Below are positions 1-6,076 of a DNA stretch of 42,630 bases, piece by piece; the stretch's first letter is position 1, and the number at the start of each line of letters is the position of its first letter. Location of the stretch: contig JAZNBI010000001.1 in assembly GCA_045586995.1 (NCBI GenBank), forward strand, positions 1 through 42,630, given 5' to 3'. The notes below the pieces were generated by a model, which did not search any database, was not told where the DNA came from, and saw only the letters and a list, made by a program, of their open reading frames with translations. Source of the DNA: JAZNBI01 sp045586995. Lineage in GTDB: Bacteria; Bacillota; Clostridia; Oscillospirales; CAG-272. A program made the position numbers and the translations under genes.

Positions 1-103
1 TTGAGCTTGCCAATGCAAAGCTGGTAACGGTCAATCCACAGACAAGGAGAGCAATGGTTATGCTCATAATATTTAGTTTTTTCTTTAGAGTTTGTTGATT
101 CAT
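1..103 (-). CDS. Secreted protein, N-terminus only (TasA/camelysin-type?)
   Basis: Only the first 34 codons lie in the window; the gene runs off the left edge. It starts at ATG 103 behind a GGAGAG ribosome binding site. The encoded peptide has a basic and polar start (Asn-Gln-Gln then Lys-Lys-Lys), a hydrophobic core of about 20 residues and a Thr-Ser-Phe-Ala-Leu-Ala end, which is a signal peptide of the kind seen on SipW-processed TasA/CalY proteins. It follows the three-repeat TasA-like gene by 14 bp, so it is very probably in the same operon. The mature part is not visible, so the family is an inference from position and signal peptide only. Confidence 0.6.
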   Translation of the reverse strand, partial: MNQQTLKKKLNIMSITIALLVCGLTVTSFALASS

Positions 104-117
104 ATACCCTCTCTCCT

Positions 118-1761
118 TTATTGTAATTGCCACGAGAAATCAGCGGTAATGCTTTCGCCTGCGTATTCGTTGCCGACCTCTGCGCCATTGGTATAGACGG
201 TTATGCGATAATAAATGGGAGTAACGGTCTCGGAGCTTGCAGTAACGTTTACGTCAACAGCGGCGCAATCCTTCATCAAGCCGTTGTATAATACTTTATC
301 CTCCGCATCGGGGATAAGCTGCTCGATCTTCACACGCATTACTGCGGTAAGTTTTTGCGCCGTATCCACGTTGATGTAGAAGCGGACGGTCTCAGTGCTG
401 TCATGAGTGACCGAAACACAATAACACTGTGTAGGGCTGTCACCGGGCAGCATATCCTCTATGACAAATGGGACGTTATCATATCCATTCTTCTTTGTCA
501 GCTCAATAGAGGTTGCCGTTGCGGGCGGCAGTGGCGGAAAGATCGGAATATAGGGCTTACCGTATGCAATAAAGCTGTTACTCGGCACTTTAAGCAGCTC
601 GTTCGCTCCGTCGAGCGCCCAAGACAGATCACACACAAGCTTGTTTTCACAATATGCTTCTGTCAAGCCGTCTGCGGTAACAGTGACTTTGTAATATACT
701 GTCGTTTTATTGCTATCGTTTTTAGAAAGTGTATGTTCCGCGTTTAGGTCTTTGAGAAGACCTTCGTAGAGGATGGTGTTTCCATTCTCACCCACAAGCT
801 CGACCTTAACTTTCAGTACCTCATTCAACTTACTGTCAAGAACAACGTCATTTTTTATAACAGCCTTAATATCCTCGCCGTGAGTTACTTCAAATGCAAA
901 GTATTTAGTCTGACTGTCACCGTCCTTGATATTTTTCATATCAAAAGCGGTATTATCGCCTTCGTTTACCGTAATAAAATTTAAATTCGGCGTTATCGTC
1001 GGCGGCTCGGGAGGCGTTGTTTTTACAACGGTAGTAACCTCGTTGTTTGCAATCGCAATATTGTCCTGTTCATCTATCCACCAAGCCATATCAGCCATAA
1101 GCTTTTGTCCGTAATACCCTTCTGTGAGAGGGGCATCGAGATAAATCGTAATGCGGAACAGATACTCAGTAGTAGTCTCCTTATCGGCGTTCAGATTGAT
1201 TTCAATAGCCGACATATCGGAAAGCAGACCGTCATACAAGAGTGAATCACCGTCTGTTCCGACAAGCTCTGCCTTGATTTTCAATATCTCGGCAAGCTTT
1301 TGAAATTCCTCGTTCTCGCGGATCGTCATATCGTATTTTAAGATGAAATCCGAATTATATGTAGCTACTACGCGGTAAAGAACACTCTTGCTGTCGCCGC
1401 CCTTCATTCCCTCTGCATAAAACGAAAGGTTTTCATCTGCGTTATTGTTGTTAAATTCCAAATCGGCTTTAGGAGTTACCGCGGGCGGCGTGGGATCAAT
1501 AACGTTTCCCGGAATATCCACCGAGCCGTGTGGCGGTTCTCCGCCTTCACAGCTACGGAAAGACAACAGAACTATAGTCAGAATGAGAATCAGAATAAGC
1601 AATCCTATTATTTCGGCTATTTTCTTCATATTGTTGATTCGCTTGACCATTGCACCGGGATCGGTCACGTCAATGATCTTTTCAAATTTTGCACGAGCAA
1701 AAAATCTTGACAATGACGAGCCCACAGAAGACATTAATTTCTGAAATTTATTTTTTGCCAT
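118..1761 (-). CDS. Single-pass membrane protein with three TasA/camelysin-like repeats
   Basis: 547 residues. Of three in-frame ATGs in a row, the third (1761) is six bases after GGAGG and is chosen. Residues 1 to about 43 are basic and cytoplasmic, about 44-67 form one strongly hydrophobic segment, and the rest is extracytoplasmic. The outer part holds three related beta-rich units of about 130-150 residues. Each has a Met/Ile-x-x-Gly-Asp-Ser motif, a central Leu-Tyr-Glu/Asp/Asn-Gly-Leu, and an Ala/Cys-Asp-hydrophobic-Ser/Ala-Trp end, with short proline-rich linkers between units (for example Phe-Pro-Pro-Leu-Pro-Pro). This resembles the TasA/CalY fibre-forming or SipW-dependent surface proteins of clostridia, but fused in triplicate and anchored by an N-terminal helix. 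A Cys directly after the helix lacks a convincing lipobox. It is third in the putative phase-variable operon. The family call is tentative; the repeat structure is clear. Confidence 0.7.
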   Translation of the reverse strand: MAKNKFQKLMSSVGSSLSRFFARAKFEKIIDVTDPGAMVKRINNMKKIAEIIGLLILILILTIVLLSFRSCEGGEPPHGSVDIPGNVIDPTPPAVTPKADLEFNNNNADENLSFYAEGMKGGDSKSVLYRVVATYNSDFILKYDMTIRENEEFQKLAEILKIKAELVGTDGDSLLYDGLLSDMSAIEINLNADKETTTEYLFRITIYLDAPLTEGYYGQKLMADMAWWIDEQDNIAIANNEVTTVVKTTPPEPPTITPNLNFITVNEGDNTAFDMKNIKDGDSQTKYFAFEVTHGEDIKAVIKNDVVLDSKLNEVLKVKVELVGENGNTILYEGLLKDLNAEHTLSKNDSNKTTVYYKVTVTADGLTEAYCENKLVCDLSWALDGANELLKVPSNSFIAYGKPYIPIFPPLPPATATSIELTKKNGYDNVPFVIEDMLPGDSPTQCYCVSVTHDSTETVRFYINVDTAQKLTAVMRVKIEQLIPDAEDKVLYNGLMKDCAAVDVNVTASSETVTPIYYRITVYTNGAEVGNEYAGESITADFSWQLQ

Positions 1762-1797
1762 CATCATCCTCCTTTCGTTTTTATCGACGGTATAAAC

Positions 1798-2043
1798 TTA
1801 TTTCTTTTTTCTTATATGTAAAAGATTGTCGCTGCAATTTTGGCAAATAGAATCTTCTTTTACAAGCGGTTTGTTGCAAATCAGGCAATTGGGGGCGATA
1901 AATTCTCTCTTACATATTATGCAAACGAGTGTTCCTTCCGGTATACTCGCTCCGCAACAAACACATGTGTTTTCGCTTGTGGCAGAATAAACTATCTTGC
2001 TTTCCGTTTGTTCGGATATTTTTTTGTGTTTTTGCTTTTTCAA
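1798..2043 (-). CDS. Small double zinc-ribbon protein
   Basis: 81 residues. It starts at a TTG codon (2043) five bases after AGGAGA; no ATG fits. It has four CxxC pairs: Cys-Val-Cys-Cys, Cys-Ile-Ile-Cys, Cys-Leu-Ile-Cys and Cys-Gln-Asn-Cys. They are spaced as two consecutive zinc ribbons, with basic tails at both ends. There is no signal peptide or membrane segment, so it is cytoplasmic. It sits 28 bp after the TetR gene and 36 bp before the TasA-like gene and should be co-transcribed with both. Its function is unknown; zinc ribbons of this kind can bind nucleic acid or protein. The rare start codon suggests low expression. Confidence 0.75.
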   Translation of the reverse strand: MKKQKHKKISEQTESKIVYSATSENTCVCCGASIPEGTLVCIICKREFIAPNCLICNKPLVKEDSICQNCSDNLLHIRKKK

Positions 2044-2071
2044 TTTTATCTCCTATGTTCTAAAATGCGTT

Positions 2072-2674
2072 TTATCTATCCTTGAAATAGGTTGACATCA
2101 TGCAGTACAGAACATTGAAGATATGCGGCGTATTGATTTCACTATCCTCAAGATCACCGTTATACACACGAATGCCAAAATCCAACAAAGCAGTAAAAAC
2201 GCTGTGTAATATAGAAACGACGTCCGCCTCCGACTTGAAGAACGGAGCCATTTCGGCTACTATTCCCTCAAAAAGCTTTTTGTGAGCTTCAAGAGAGTGT
2301 CCCTTGAAATAAATTGAATAGTAATATCTTACGTAGCAGCGGCAGCGTTCCTCATTTCCCAAAATAAATTGCCATGCCATCAAAAAGAATTTGTAGAGAG
2401 TATCTTTCGAGGCCGAAGCAAATCCACCTACCGCCTCAACTCCGCGCCGAAAGGCGTAAAACAATTCGTTGTCCAAGCAAACGAAAGCTGCTTCGTATAG
2501 ATTTTCTTTGCTTCCAAATATTCGGTAAAGATATACCTCGTTCATTTTGAGATTAGGCAGATTGCCGCCGCAATATGTCAGTTCCTTCGTCGTCGCTTTT
2601 TCAAATCCGCCCTCGGAAATAAGATGTATTGTATTGCTGATAAGAAGTTCTTTGATCTCTGCTTCACGGTTCAT
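2072..2674 (-). CDS. TetR-family transcriptional regulator
   Basis: 200 residues from ATG 2674, eight bases after GGGAGG; an upstream in-frame ATG would contain the ribosome binding site itself and is rejected. Residues about 5-55 form the TetR helix-turn-helix (Gly-Gly-Phe-Glu-Lys-Ala-Thr-Thr-Lys-Glu-Leu, then Val-Tyr-Leu-Tyr-Arg-Ile-Phe-Gly-Ser-Lys-Glu-Asn-Leu). An insertion between the helices makes this part longer than usual. The C-terminal part is helical and Cys/aromatic-rich, as in TetR ligand domains. It is the first gene of the operon downstream of the invertible segment. No convincing sigma-A promoter lies between it and the left inverted-repeat arm, so it probably depends on the invertible promoter. 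It may also act on the perfect palindromes in the arms. Ligand unknown. Confidence 0.85.
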   Translation of the reverse strand: MNREAEIKELLISNTIHLISEGGFEKATTKELTYCGGNLPNLKMNEVYLYRIFGSKENLYEAAFVCLDNELFYAFRRGVEAVGGFASASKDTLYKFFLMAWQFILGNEERCRCYVRYYYSIYFKGHSLEAHKKLFEGIVAEMAPFFKSEADVVSILHSVFTALLDFGIRVYNGDLEDSEINTPHIFNVLYCMMSTYFKDR

Positions 2675-2818
2675 TTTGGTCCTACCTCCCATTCATTCTA
2701 TAAACCGAACTGTAAATTGAGTTAGCAGGGGCTTGTAGCGAACACTACACAGCGCCCTCAAAAAAATTCCTATCCGATAGGCAATTTTTAAGGATGCGGT
2801 GTCTGTTCGCTCAGAGTA
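2675..2818. other. Leader between left switch arm and TetR gene
   Basis: This gene-free stretch would be transcribed into the TetR leader when the invertible promoter faces left. I found no good minus-strand -35/-10 pair in it. It contains the structured palindrome listed separately (2737-2811). Confidence 0.5.
2737..2811 (-). promoter_or_regulatory. Structured palindromic leader, possible attenuator
   Basis: Nested inverted repeats. The outer arms AGCGAACA (2737-2744) and TGTTCGCT (2804-2811) pair perfectly over 8 bp. ACAC pairs with GTGT inside them. An inner AT-rich stem is built on CCTAT/ATAGG with a three-base loop, and its minus-strand 3' side runs into seven T. The inner hairpin could act as an intrinsic terminator, or the whole as a leader switch or a cruciform. 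It lies about 60 bases upstream of the TetR start, in the RNA made when the promoter is flipped. The pairing is seen directly; any regulatory role is inference. Confidence 0.45.
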
Positions 2819-2877
2819 AAAACGACATAACGAGAGTTATGTCGTTTTAAAAATAACAAAACGAGAGTTATGTGATA
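2819..2877 (+). repeat. Left arm of long inverted repeat (two recombination-site units)
   Basis: Pairs with 3124-3182 over 59 bp with two mismatches; the inner 49 bp (2829-2877 against 3124-3172) are perfect. It holds two copies of a unit with core CGAGAG, cores at 2831-2836 and 2862-2867, 31 bp apart. The outer copy is a perfect palindrome (13-bp arms around GAGA, 2819-2848). The inner copy has one altered arm (AACAAAAC instead of ACATAAC). All cores here read CGAGAG on the + strand, opposite to the right arm, as needed for inversion. Confidence 0.9.
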
Positions 2878-2941
2878 AAAACAGGAATATTTATCCGATT
2901 TATCATCGATAAAAATAAAAAGAGTAAAAAAAAGGCGCAAC

Positions 2942-2987
2942 AAAAAAACCTTTCGCCGCGTTTTTTTAAGAAAAAATGTACGAAAGG
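2942..2987 (-). terminator. Leftward terminator-like hairpin inside the invertible segment
   Basis: Arms CCTTTCG (2949-2955) and CGAAAGG (2981-2987), with an inner T6/A6 pairing in the loop. On the minus strand the stem is followed by seven T (2942-2948). In the present orientation it would stop read-through from the recombinase gene into the TetR operon; after inversion it would face the recombinase. The stem is only 7 bp with a long loop, so its strength is uncertain. Confidence 0.45.
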
Positions 2988-3061
2988 CGTTTTAGTTATG
3001 CAATTTTTTTTATGAAACTGAATAAACTTTACAAGGCAACTTGATTTTTTCAAGAAAGTTC

Positions 3062-3090
3062 TTGATTTTGCTTAGAGTTTGTGGTATAAT
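3062..3090 (+). promoter_or_regulatory. Strong sigma-A promoter inside the invertible segment
   Basis: TTGATT (3062-3067), 17-bp spacer, TATAAT (3085-3090) with an extended -10 TG at 3082-3083. It is the best promoter-like sequence in the region. It points right and so away from the TetR/TasA-like operon; its transcript would run through the right repeat array into the terminator at 3218-3244, giving a dead-end RNA of about 145 bases. Confidence 0.8.
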
Positions 3091-3123
3091 CCGTTATGTA
3101 TTTGAGAGATATTGGATACTTAA

Positions 3124-3207
3124 TATCACATAACTCTCGTTTTGTTATTTTTAAAACGACATAACTCTCGTTTTGTTGTTTTGAAGGCGACATAACTCTC
3201 GTTATGT
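3124..3207 (-). repeat. Right arm of long inverted repeat (three recombination-site units)
   Basis: Three copies of the unit, cores CTCTCG at 3134-3139, 3165-3170 and 3196-3201, spaced exactly 31 bp. The first two match the left arm; the third lies beyond the paired region and is again the near-perfect palindromic form (ACATAAC-TCTC-GTTATGT, 3190-3207). Thus the outermost unit on each side is symmetric and the inner ones are asymmetric. All cores have the opposite orientation to those in the left arm. Confidence 0.9.
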
Positions 3208-3217
3208 TATCATCGAT

Positions 3218-3244
3218 CTCGGCGCATTTGTGTCGGGCTTTTTT
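3218..3244 (+). terminator. Rightward terminator after right switch arm
   Basis: Eight-base-pair stem CTCGGCGC / GTGTCGGG (with G-U pairs) around ATTT, then C and six T. It faces the invertible promoter in its present orientation and overlaps the recombinase stop codon, so it would keep that transcript from running antisense through the recombinase gene. Confidence 0.65.
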
Positions 3245-4085
3245 ATACTATAAGATGCATATGCTCCATTTTGCGCCTATGCTCCGCGCCCGTAGTCACG
3301 ATATATATACGAGTCGTATTGATGCTTGCGTGTCCGAGAATATCCGCGAGCTTGGCGATGTCCTTTTCTATTCCGTAAAAGGTGCGGGCAAATAAATGGC
3401 GCAGATTGTGCGGAAATACCTTGCTCGGTGCTACGTGCGCCTGCTCGCACAGCGACTTCATTTCCTTCCATATATTATTGCGGCTGATGGGTTTGCCGTT
3501 TCTTGTAACGAATACCGCGCCCGATGCTATCTTCTGCTCCTTTACGTAACGGAGCAGTTTTTTCTTTAGCTCGGGAACGATGAAAACACGGCGATTCTTG
3601 CCCTTACAGTTAACGACAGCTTCACCCTTTTGCAATGCTTCAACCGTGATATACTGCAGCTCGCTTACGCGAATACCCGTTCCGCATATAGTCTGAATTA
3701 TAAGATTCAGTCTTTCATTATGCTTTTTGTTCGCCGCATTGAGCAAGCGAATATATTCAGAACGTGTCAACTCCTTTTCTTCGGAGCAGTATGCTTGTCT
3801 TTGTACTCTGAATTGTTTTACGCACAAATCATACCATCCGCAAAAACGCAAAAAAGAGTTTAATGCGGCAATCATTGAATTAGCGCTCGCCACGGCATAG
3901 GAATTGCCCAATTTTTGCTTATACTCCATTGCACTTTGCTTGCACACTTCATCCGCACCGATAAAGCTTGCAAAGTACCTTATATCACGCATATATTTTT
4001 CAATTGTTGCCGAACTTCTTTCCTCTTCTCTCAAATGATTTTCAAATTCCTTCATCTTAATTTCTTCAACTATTCTTTTTTTCAC
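3243..4085 (-). CDS. Tyrosine recombinase (XerC/D-like), probable DNA invertase
   Basis: 280 residues. GTG start (4085) eight bases after AGGAGA. N-terminal SAM-like core-binding domain about 12-95, catalytic domain about 105-275. All catalytic residues are present: Arg139 (GTGIRVSEL), Lys161, His226 and Arg229 (PHNLRH), His252 (LGHAS) and nucleophile Tyr261 (TTRIY). It breaks and rejoins DNA at paired sites. No excisionase, phage or conjugative genes lie nearby. The adjacent inverted repeats contain five copies of a plausible site with 6-bp cores, so a local invertase role is more likely than integration. It is transcribed toward the switch; the leftward hairpin in the segment would limit read-through. 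A weak upstream promoter (TTCGCA, 17 bp, TAATAT) can be drawn at about 4104-4132. Confidence 0.9.
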   Translation of the reverse strand: MKKRIVEEIKMKEFENHLREEERSSATIEKYMRDIRYFASFIGADEVCKQSAMEYKQKLGNSYAVASANSMIAALNSFLRFCGWYDLCVKQFRVQRQAYCSEEKELTRSEYIRLLNAANKKHNERLNLIIQTICGTGIRVSELQYITVEALQKGEAVVNCKGKNRRVFIVPELKKKLLRYVKEQKIASGAVFVTRNGKPISRNNIWKEMKSLCEQAHVAPSKVFPHNLRHLFARTFYGIEKDIAKLADILGHASINTTRIYIVTTGAEHRRKMEHMHLIV

Positions 4086-4242
4086 AAAATATCTCCTTAC
4101 GTAGATTTTAATATTATTATTCTACAAAATCTTTGCGAATAATTCTTAAACCTTCTACACAAATAGGTTCATAAATGTAAATATTTTAAATTTAGTAACA
4201 AAAATTATGATATTTGGATTTAATTTACGAAAACCAAAATTT

Positions 4243-4270
4243 AAGGGCTGACGGTAAACCGTCAGCCCTT
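4243..4270 (-). terminator. Intrinsic terminator after small membrane protein
   Basis: Perfect 12-bp stem (AAGGGCTGACGG and its complement) with a four-base loop; on the minus strand it is followed by a TTAAATTTT tract. It lies 25 bp past the stop of the 4296-4751 gene and also separates that gene from the recombinase. Confidence 0.85.
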
Positions 4271-4295
4271 ACCTAATACATATTTTCACGATCTG

Positions 4296-4751
4296 TCAGT
4301 ATATCCAACTTGACGGCACCAAAAACGTATATGGAGCTGTAATAACAGCAAACACTATTGATAATTTGAACCGCAATGACCAGTCAATTTTTCTGAAAGT
4401 AACAAAATAATTAAATATAAAAATCAGCGCCGCCGATATAACGAGCGCGGGGACAGTCAAATAAAGCTCGTCACCCATATTGCCCAACTCAAACACCGTC
4501 ATCATAAGCAGCATATATGCCGCGCCGATAATATCGGACAGCATACCGAACCCGAAAACTTTTAATATGTACCGCTTATAGTACTGCTTTTTATCAACAA
4601 TTTTTAGAACTGCCATACTGATTATCAAAACAATACTGTCAATAATAAAATTCCCCGGAAGAACGATAAGCCATACCTGAGGAAACAACAATAACATCCA
4701 AAAAGGAAACAATACGTTATATAATTTTACATCTCTTTTCTCGGCATTCAC
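4296..4751 (-). CDS. Small multi-pass membrane protein, unknown
   Basis: 151 residues from GTG 4751, seven bases after AAAGGAGG; longer in-frame starts upstream would include this site and are not favoured. After a short charged N-terminus there are about five hydrophobic segments (roughly residues 12-29, 34-52, 63-84, 96-118, 127-146), with charged loops such as Lys-Lys-Gln-Tyr-Tyr-Lys-Arg-Tyr. No catalytic or transport motif was recognised. It follows the degV-type gene by 153 bp on the same strand and ends in its own terminator; it may be co-transcribed with degV or separate. Confidence 0.7.
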   Translation of the reverse strand: MNAEKRDVKLYNVLFPFWMLLLFPQVWLIVLPGNFIIDSIVLIISMAVLKIVDKKQYYKRYILKVFGFGMLSDIIGAAYMLLMMTVFELGNMGDELYLTVPALVISAALIFIFNYFVTFRKIDWSLRFKLSIVFAVITAPYTFLVPSSWIY

Positions 4752-4904
4752 AGAATAACCTCCTTTGTCCATATAAATCCTATGCATCATCCTCGCTCCA
4801 TGGGCGAAGAATAAGGCGTTCTGTTTCAAGCATCATAATATTTTTTCCTACTCTATTATTTCAAAGCTATATGTTTTTATTCAAGCAATGCTTGTATTTG
4901 TTGG

Positions 4905-5762
4905 TTAGTCAGAATTTCCCTCGTTACACTCCTTTTCAAAACCTACAAGCACACCGCCCTTTTCTGCATAAAAACTACATAGTCCTCTGAATTTATGTAT
5001 TTCGATCTGTACGTTTTTAAATTTAGCAAGGATGAGCTCGCCCAGTTGCTCCGCAGCAGATTCGTTTTGACAATGACCTATGCTTATTTTGCCTGACTTG
5101 AATCCCTCTGCTTCCAAACTTCTGACAAGTGTTTCAAGCGCACGTCTTTCACCTCTTGGCTTATGCATGGGTTCAAGTGTTCCTTCGTCACTCGCCTTTC
5201 CAACGATGCAGATACCTGCAATACCGACAAGCTTTGCCACAATAGGCGAAACTCTGCCGTTGTTGGCAAAATTTTTAAGAGATTTCAGCATAAATACAAG
5301 TCCTGTTCTTTTCATATATGCCGTTACACACTCACAAATATCCTCGAAGGACATATCTTTCTCGATACATTCCTCGATTTTTTCGATAATCAATGTAATT
5401 TCAGGTCCTGCGGAAAGTGTATCGAACACGTGAACACGCTTACCTTCATTATCTGACTCATAGATCTGCTTCGCGGCGCAAGCTGAGTTATAGCTTCCCG
5501 AAAGACCGCTTGTAATGGTTACACAGAATATCTCGTCTGCATCGCCAAACGCATCAATCCAATCCGCGGTATTCGGACAAGAGGATTTTGATTTTCCTTT
5601 ATAATGATACAAAAAATCAGACATGGCATTTGCATCAAGCATATCGTCATCAATAAATTCACGCTCGGCGGTAATAATTTTCAAGGGTGCAACCGCAAAT
5701 CCGATATGCTTTAGCTCAAACATATCACACGATGAGTCGGCAACGATTTTAATATTTCTCAT
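4905..5762 (-). CDS. DegV family fatty-acid-binding protein
   Basis: 285 residues, start ATG 5762 after AGGAGG. DegV/FakB proteins bind a fatty acid and, in FakAB systems, present it to the kinase FakA. Seen here: N-terminal Ile-Val-Ala-Asp-Ser-Ser-Cys-Asp (family Asp-Ser motif), Phe-Ile-Asp-Asp-Asp near residue 36, Thr-Ile-Thr-Ser-Gly-Leu-Ser-Gly-Ser-Tyr-Asn-Ser near 82-93 (lipid-carboxylate binding Ser region), and Gly-Arg-Val-Ser around 168. Length is normal. No FakA-type kinase is in the window. It has its own promoter overlapped by a palindromic operator, so it is probably under specific repression. Confidence 0.9.
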   Translation of the reverse strand: MRNIKIVADSSCDMFELKHIGFAVAPLKIITAEREFIDDDMLDANAMSDFLYHYKGKSKSSCPNTADWIDAFGDADEIFCVTITSGLSGSYNSACAAKQIYESDNEGKRVHVFDTLSAGPEITLIIEKIEECIEKDMSFEDICECVTAYMKRTGLVFMLKSLKNFANNGRVSPIVAKLVGIAGICIVGKASDEGTLEPMHKPRGERRALETLVRSLEAEGFKSGKISIGHCQNESAAEQLGELILAKFKNVQIEIHKFRGLCSFYAEKGGVLVGFEKECNEGNSD

Positions 5763-5829
5763 AGATTCCTCCTATCTTATTGTTCAAAACACCAAAAGTT
5801 TAAACGCGTTCGTTCATTTTTAACGCCTT

Positions 5830-5849
5830 TTAACTTGTTGATATTTCAA
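5830..5849. promoter_or_regulatory. Second, degenerate operator copy below degV promoter
   Basis: One intact arm AACTTGTTGA followed by TATT and TCAA, a partial copy of the palindrome at 5874-5897 and 42 bp away, about four helical turns. It lies downstream of the degV transcription start, consistent with a two-site operator. Confidence 0.5.
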
Positions 5850-5862
5850 AAAGTACTGTAAA

Positions 5863-5891
5863 AGTATACCACGAACTTGTTGAAAAATCAA
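5863..5891 (-). promoter_or_regulatory. degV promoter
   Basis: Minus-strand TTGATT (5886-5891), 17-bp spacer, TATACT (5863-5868) with an extended TG. The -35 box lies inside the palindrome at 5874-5897. Confidence 0.8.
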
Positions 5892-5897
5892 CAAGTT
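5874..5897. promoter_or_regulatory. Palindromic operator over degV -35 box
   Basis: Perfect 10-bp inverted repeat: AACTTGTTGA, a four-base AAAA spacer, then TCAACAAGTT. It covers the -35 hexamer, so a bound protein should block RNA polymerase. I do not recognise it as a known FabT, FapR or LexA box. The symmetry and spacing suit a dimeric TetR- or MarR-type repressor. Confidence 0.75.
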
Positions 5898-5971
5898 TTG
5901 AGATATTGACCTATATCTATTTTGTAAATTTTTTTATTTAGCAAAAACAGAAATATTTTTTAATAAAAATA

Positions 5972-6008
5972 AACTTCAAGGACGACCGTGACGGTTGCCC
6001 TTGAAGTT
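5972..6008 (-). terminator. Terminator after aldo/keto reductase cluster
   Basis: Ten-base-pair outer stem (AACTTCAAGG and its complement) enclosing a GC-rich inner stem (ACCGT/ACGGT), followed on the minus strand by TATTTTTATT. Confidence 0.85.
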
Positions 6009-6076
6009 ACTGTTCAGCAATACACTTGTAATAGAACTTTATGTAAAAATCTAAGCATATTCTGCTTATATTTAGT

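Larger units (their letters stand above)
2829..3172. other. Putative invertible DNA segment (phase-variable promoter switch)
   Basis: About 250 bp (2878-3123) enclosed by long inverted repeats, next to a complete tyrosine recombinase gene. The segment contains a strong sigma-A promoter pointing right, away from the TetR operon, and a terminator-like hairpin acting leftward. As drawn the operon would be OFF. Inversion would place the -10 box at about 2911-2916, reading left into the TetR gene with a leader of about 230 bases. The layout matches known invertible promoters of Bacillota, such as the RecV-controlled switches of Clostridioides difficile, but the site sequence is not one I recognise. 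Inversion itself is inferred, not observed. Confidence 0.75.

Noticed and set aside
2868..3053. 61-residue open frame on the minus strand inside the invertible segment
   Set aside because: No ribosome site, low-complexity Phe/Lys-rich product from A/T runs, and it overlaps the inverted-repeat arm and the hairpin.
2819..3182. A MITE or insertion sequence with terminal inverted repeats
   Set aside because: No target-site duplication at the outer edges, a third repeat unit lies outside the paired part, and the interior holds a promoter, not a transposase remnant. The neighbouring gene is a tyrosine recombinase with matching sites.
2825..3207. Regular 31-bp spaced repeats, as in a CRISPR array
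   Set aside because: The units are about 18 bp, split into two arms of opposite orientation, spacers between units are themselves repeated, and no cas genes are near. A recombination-site array fits better.
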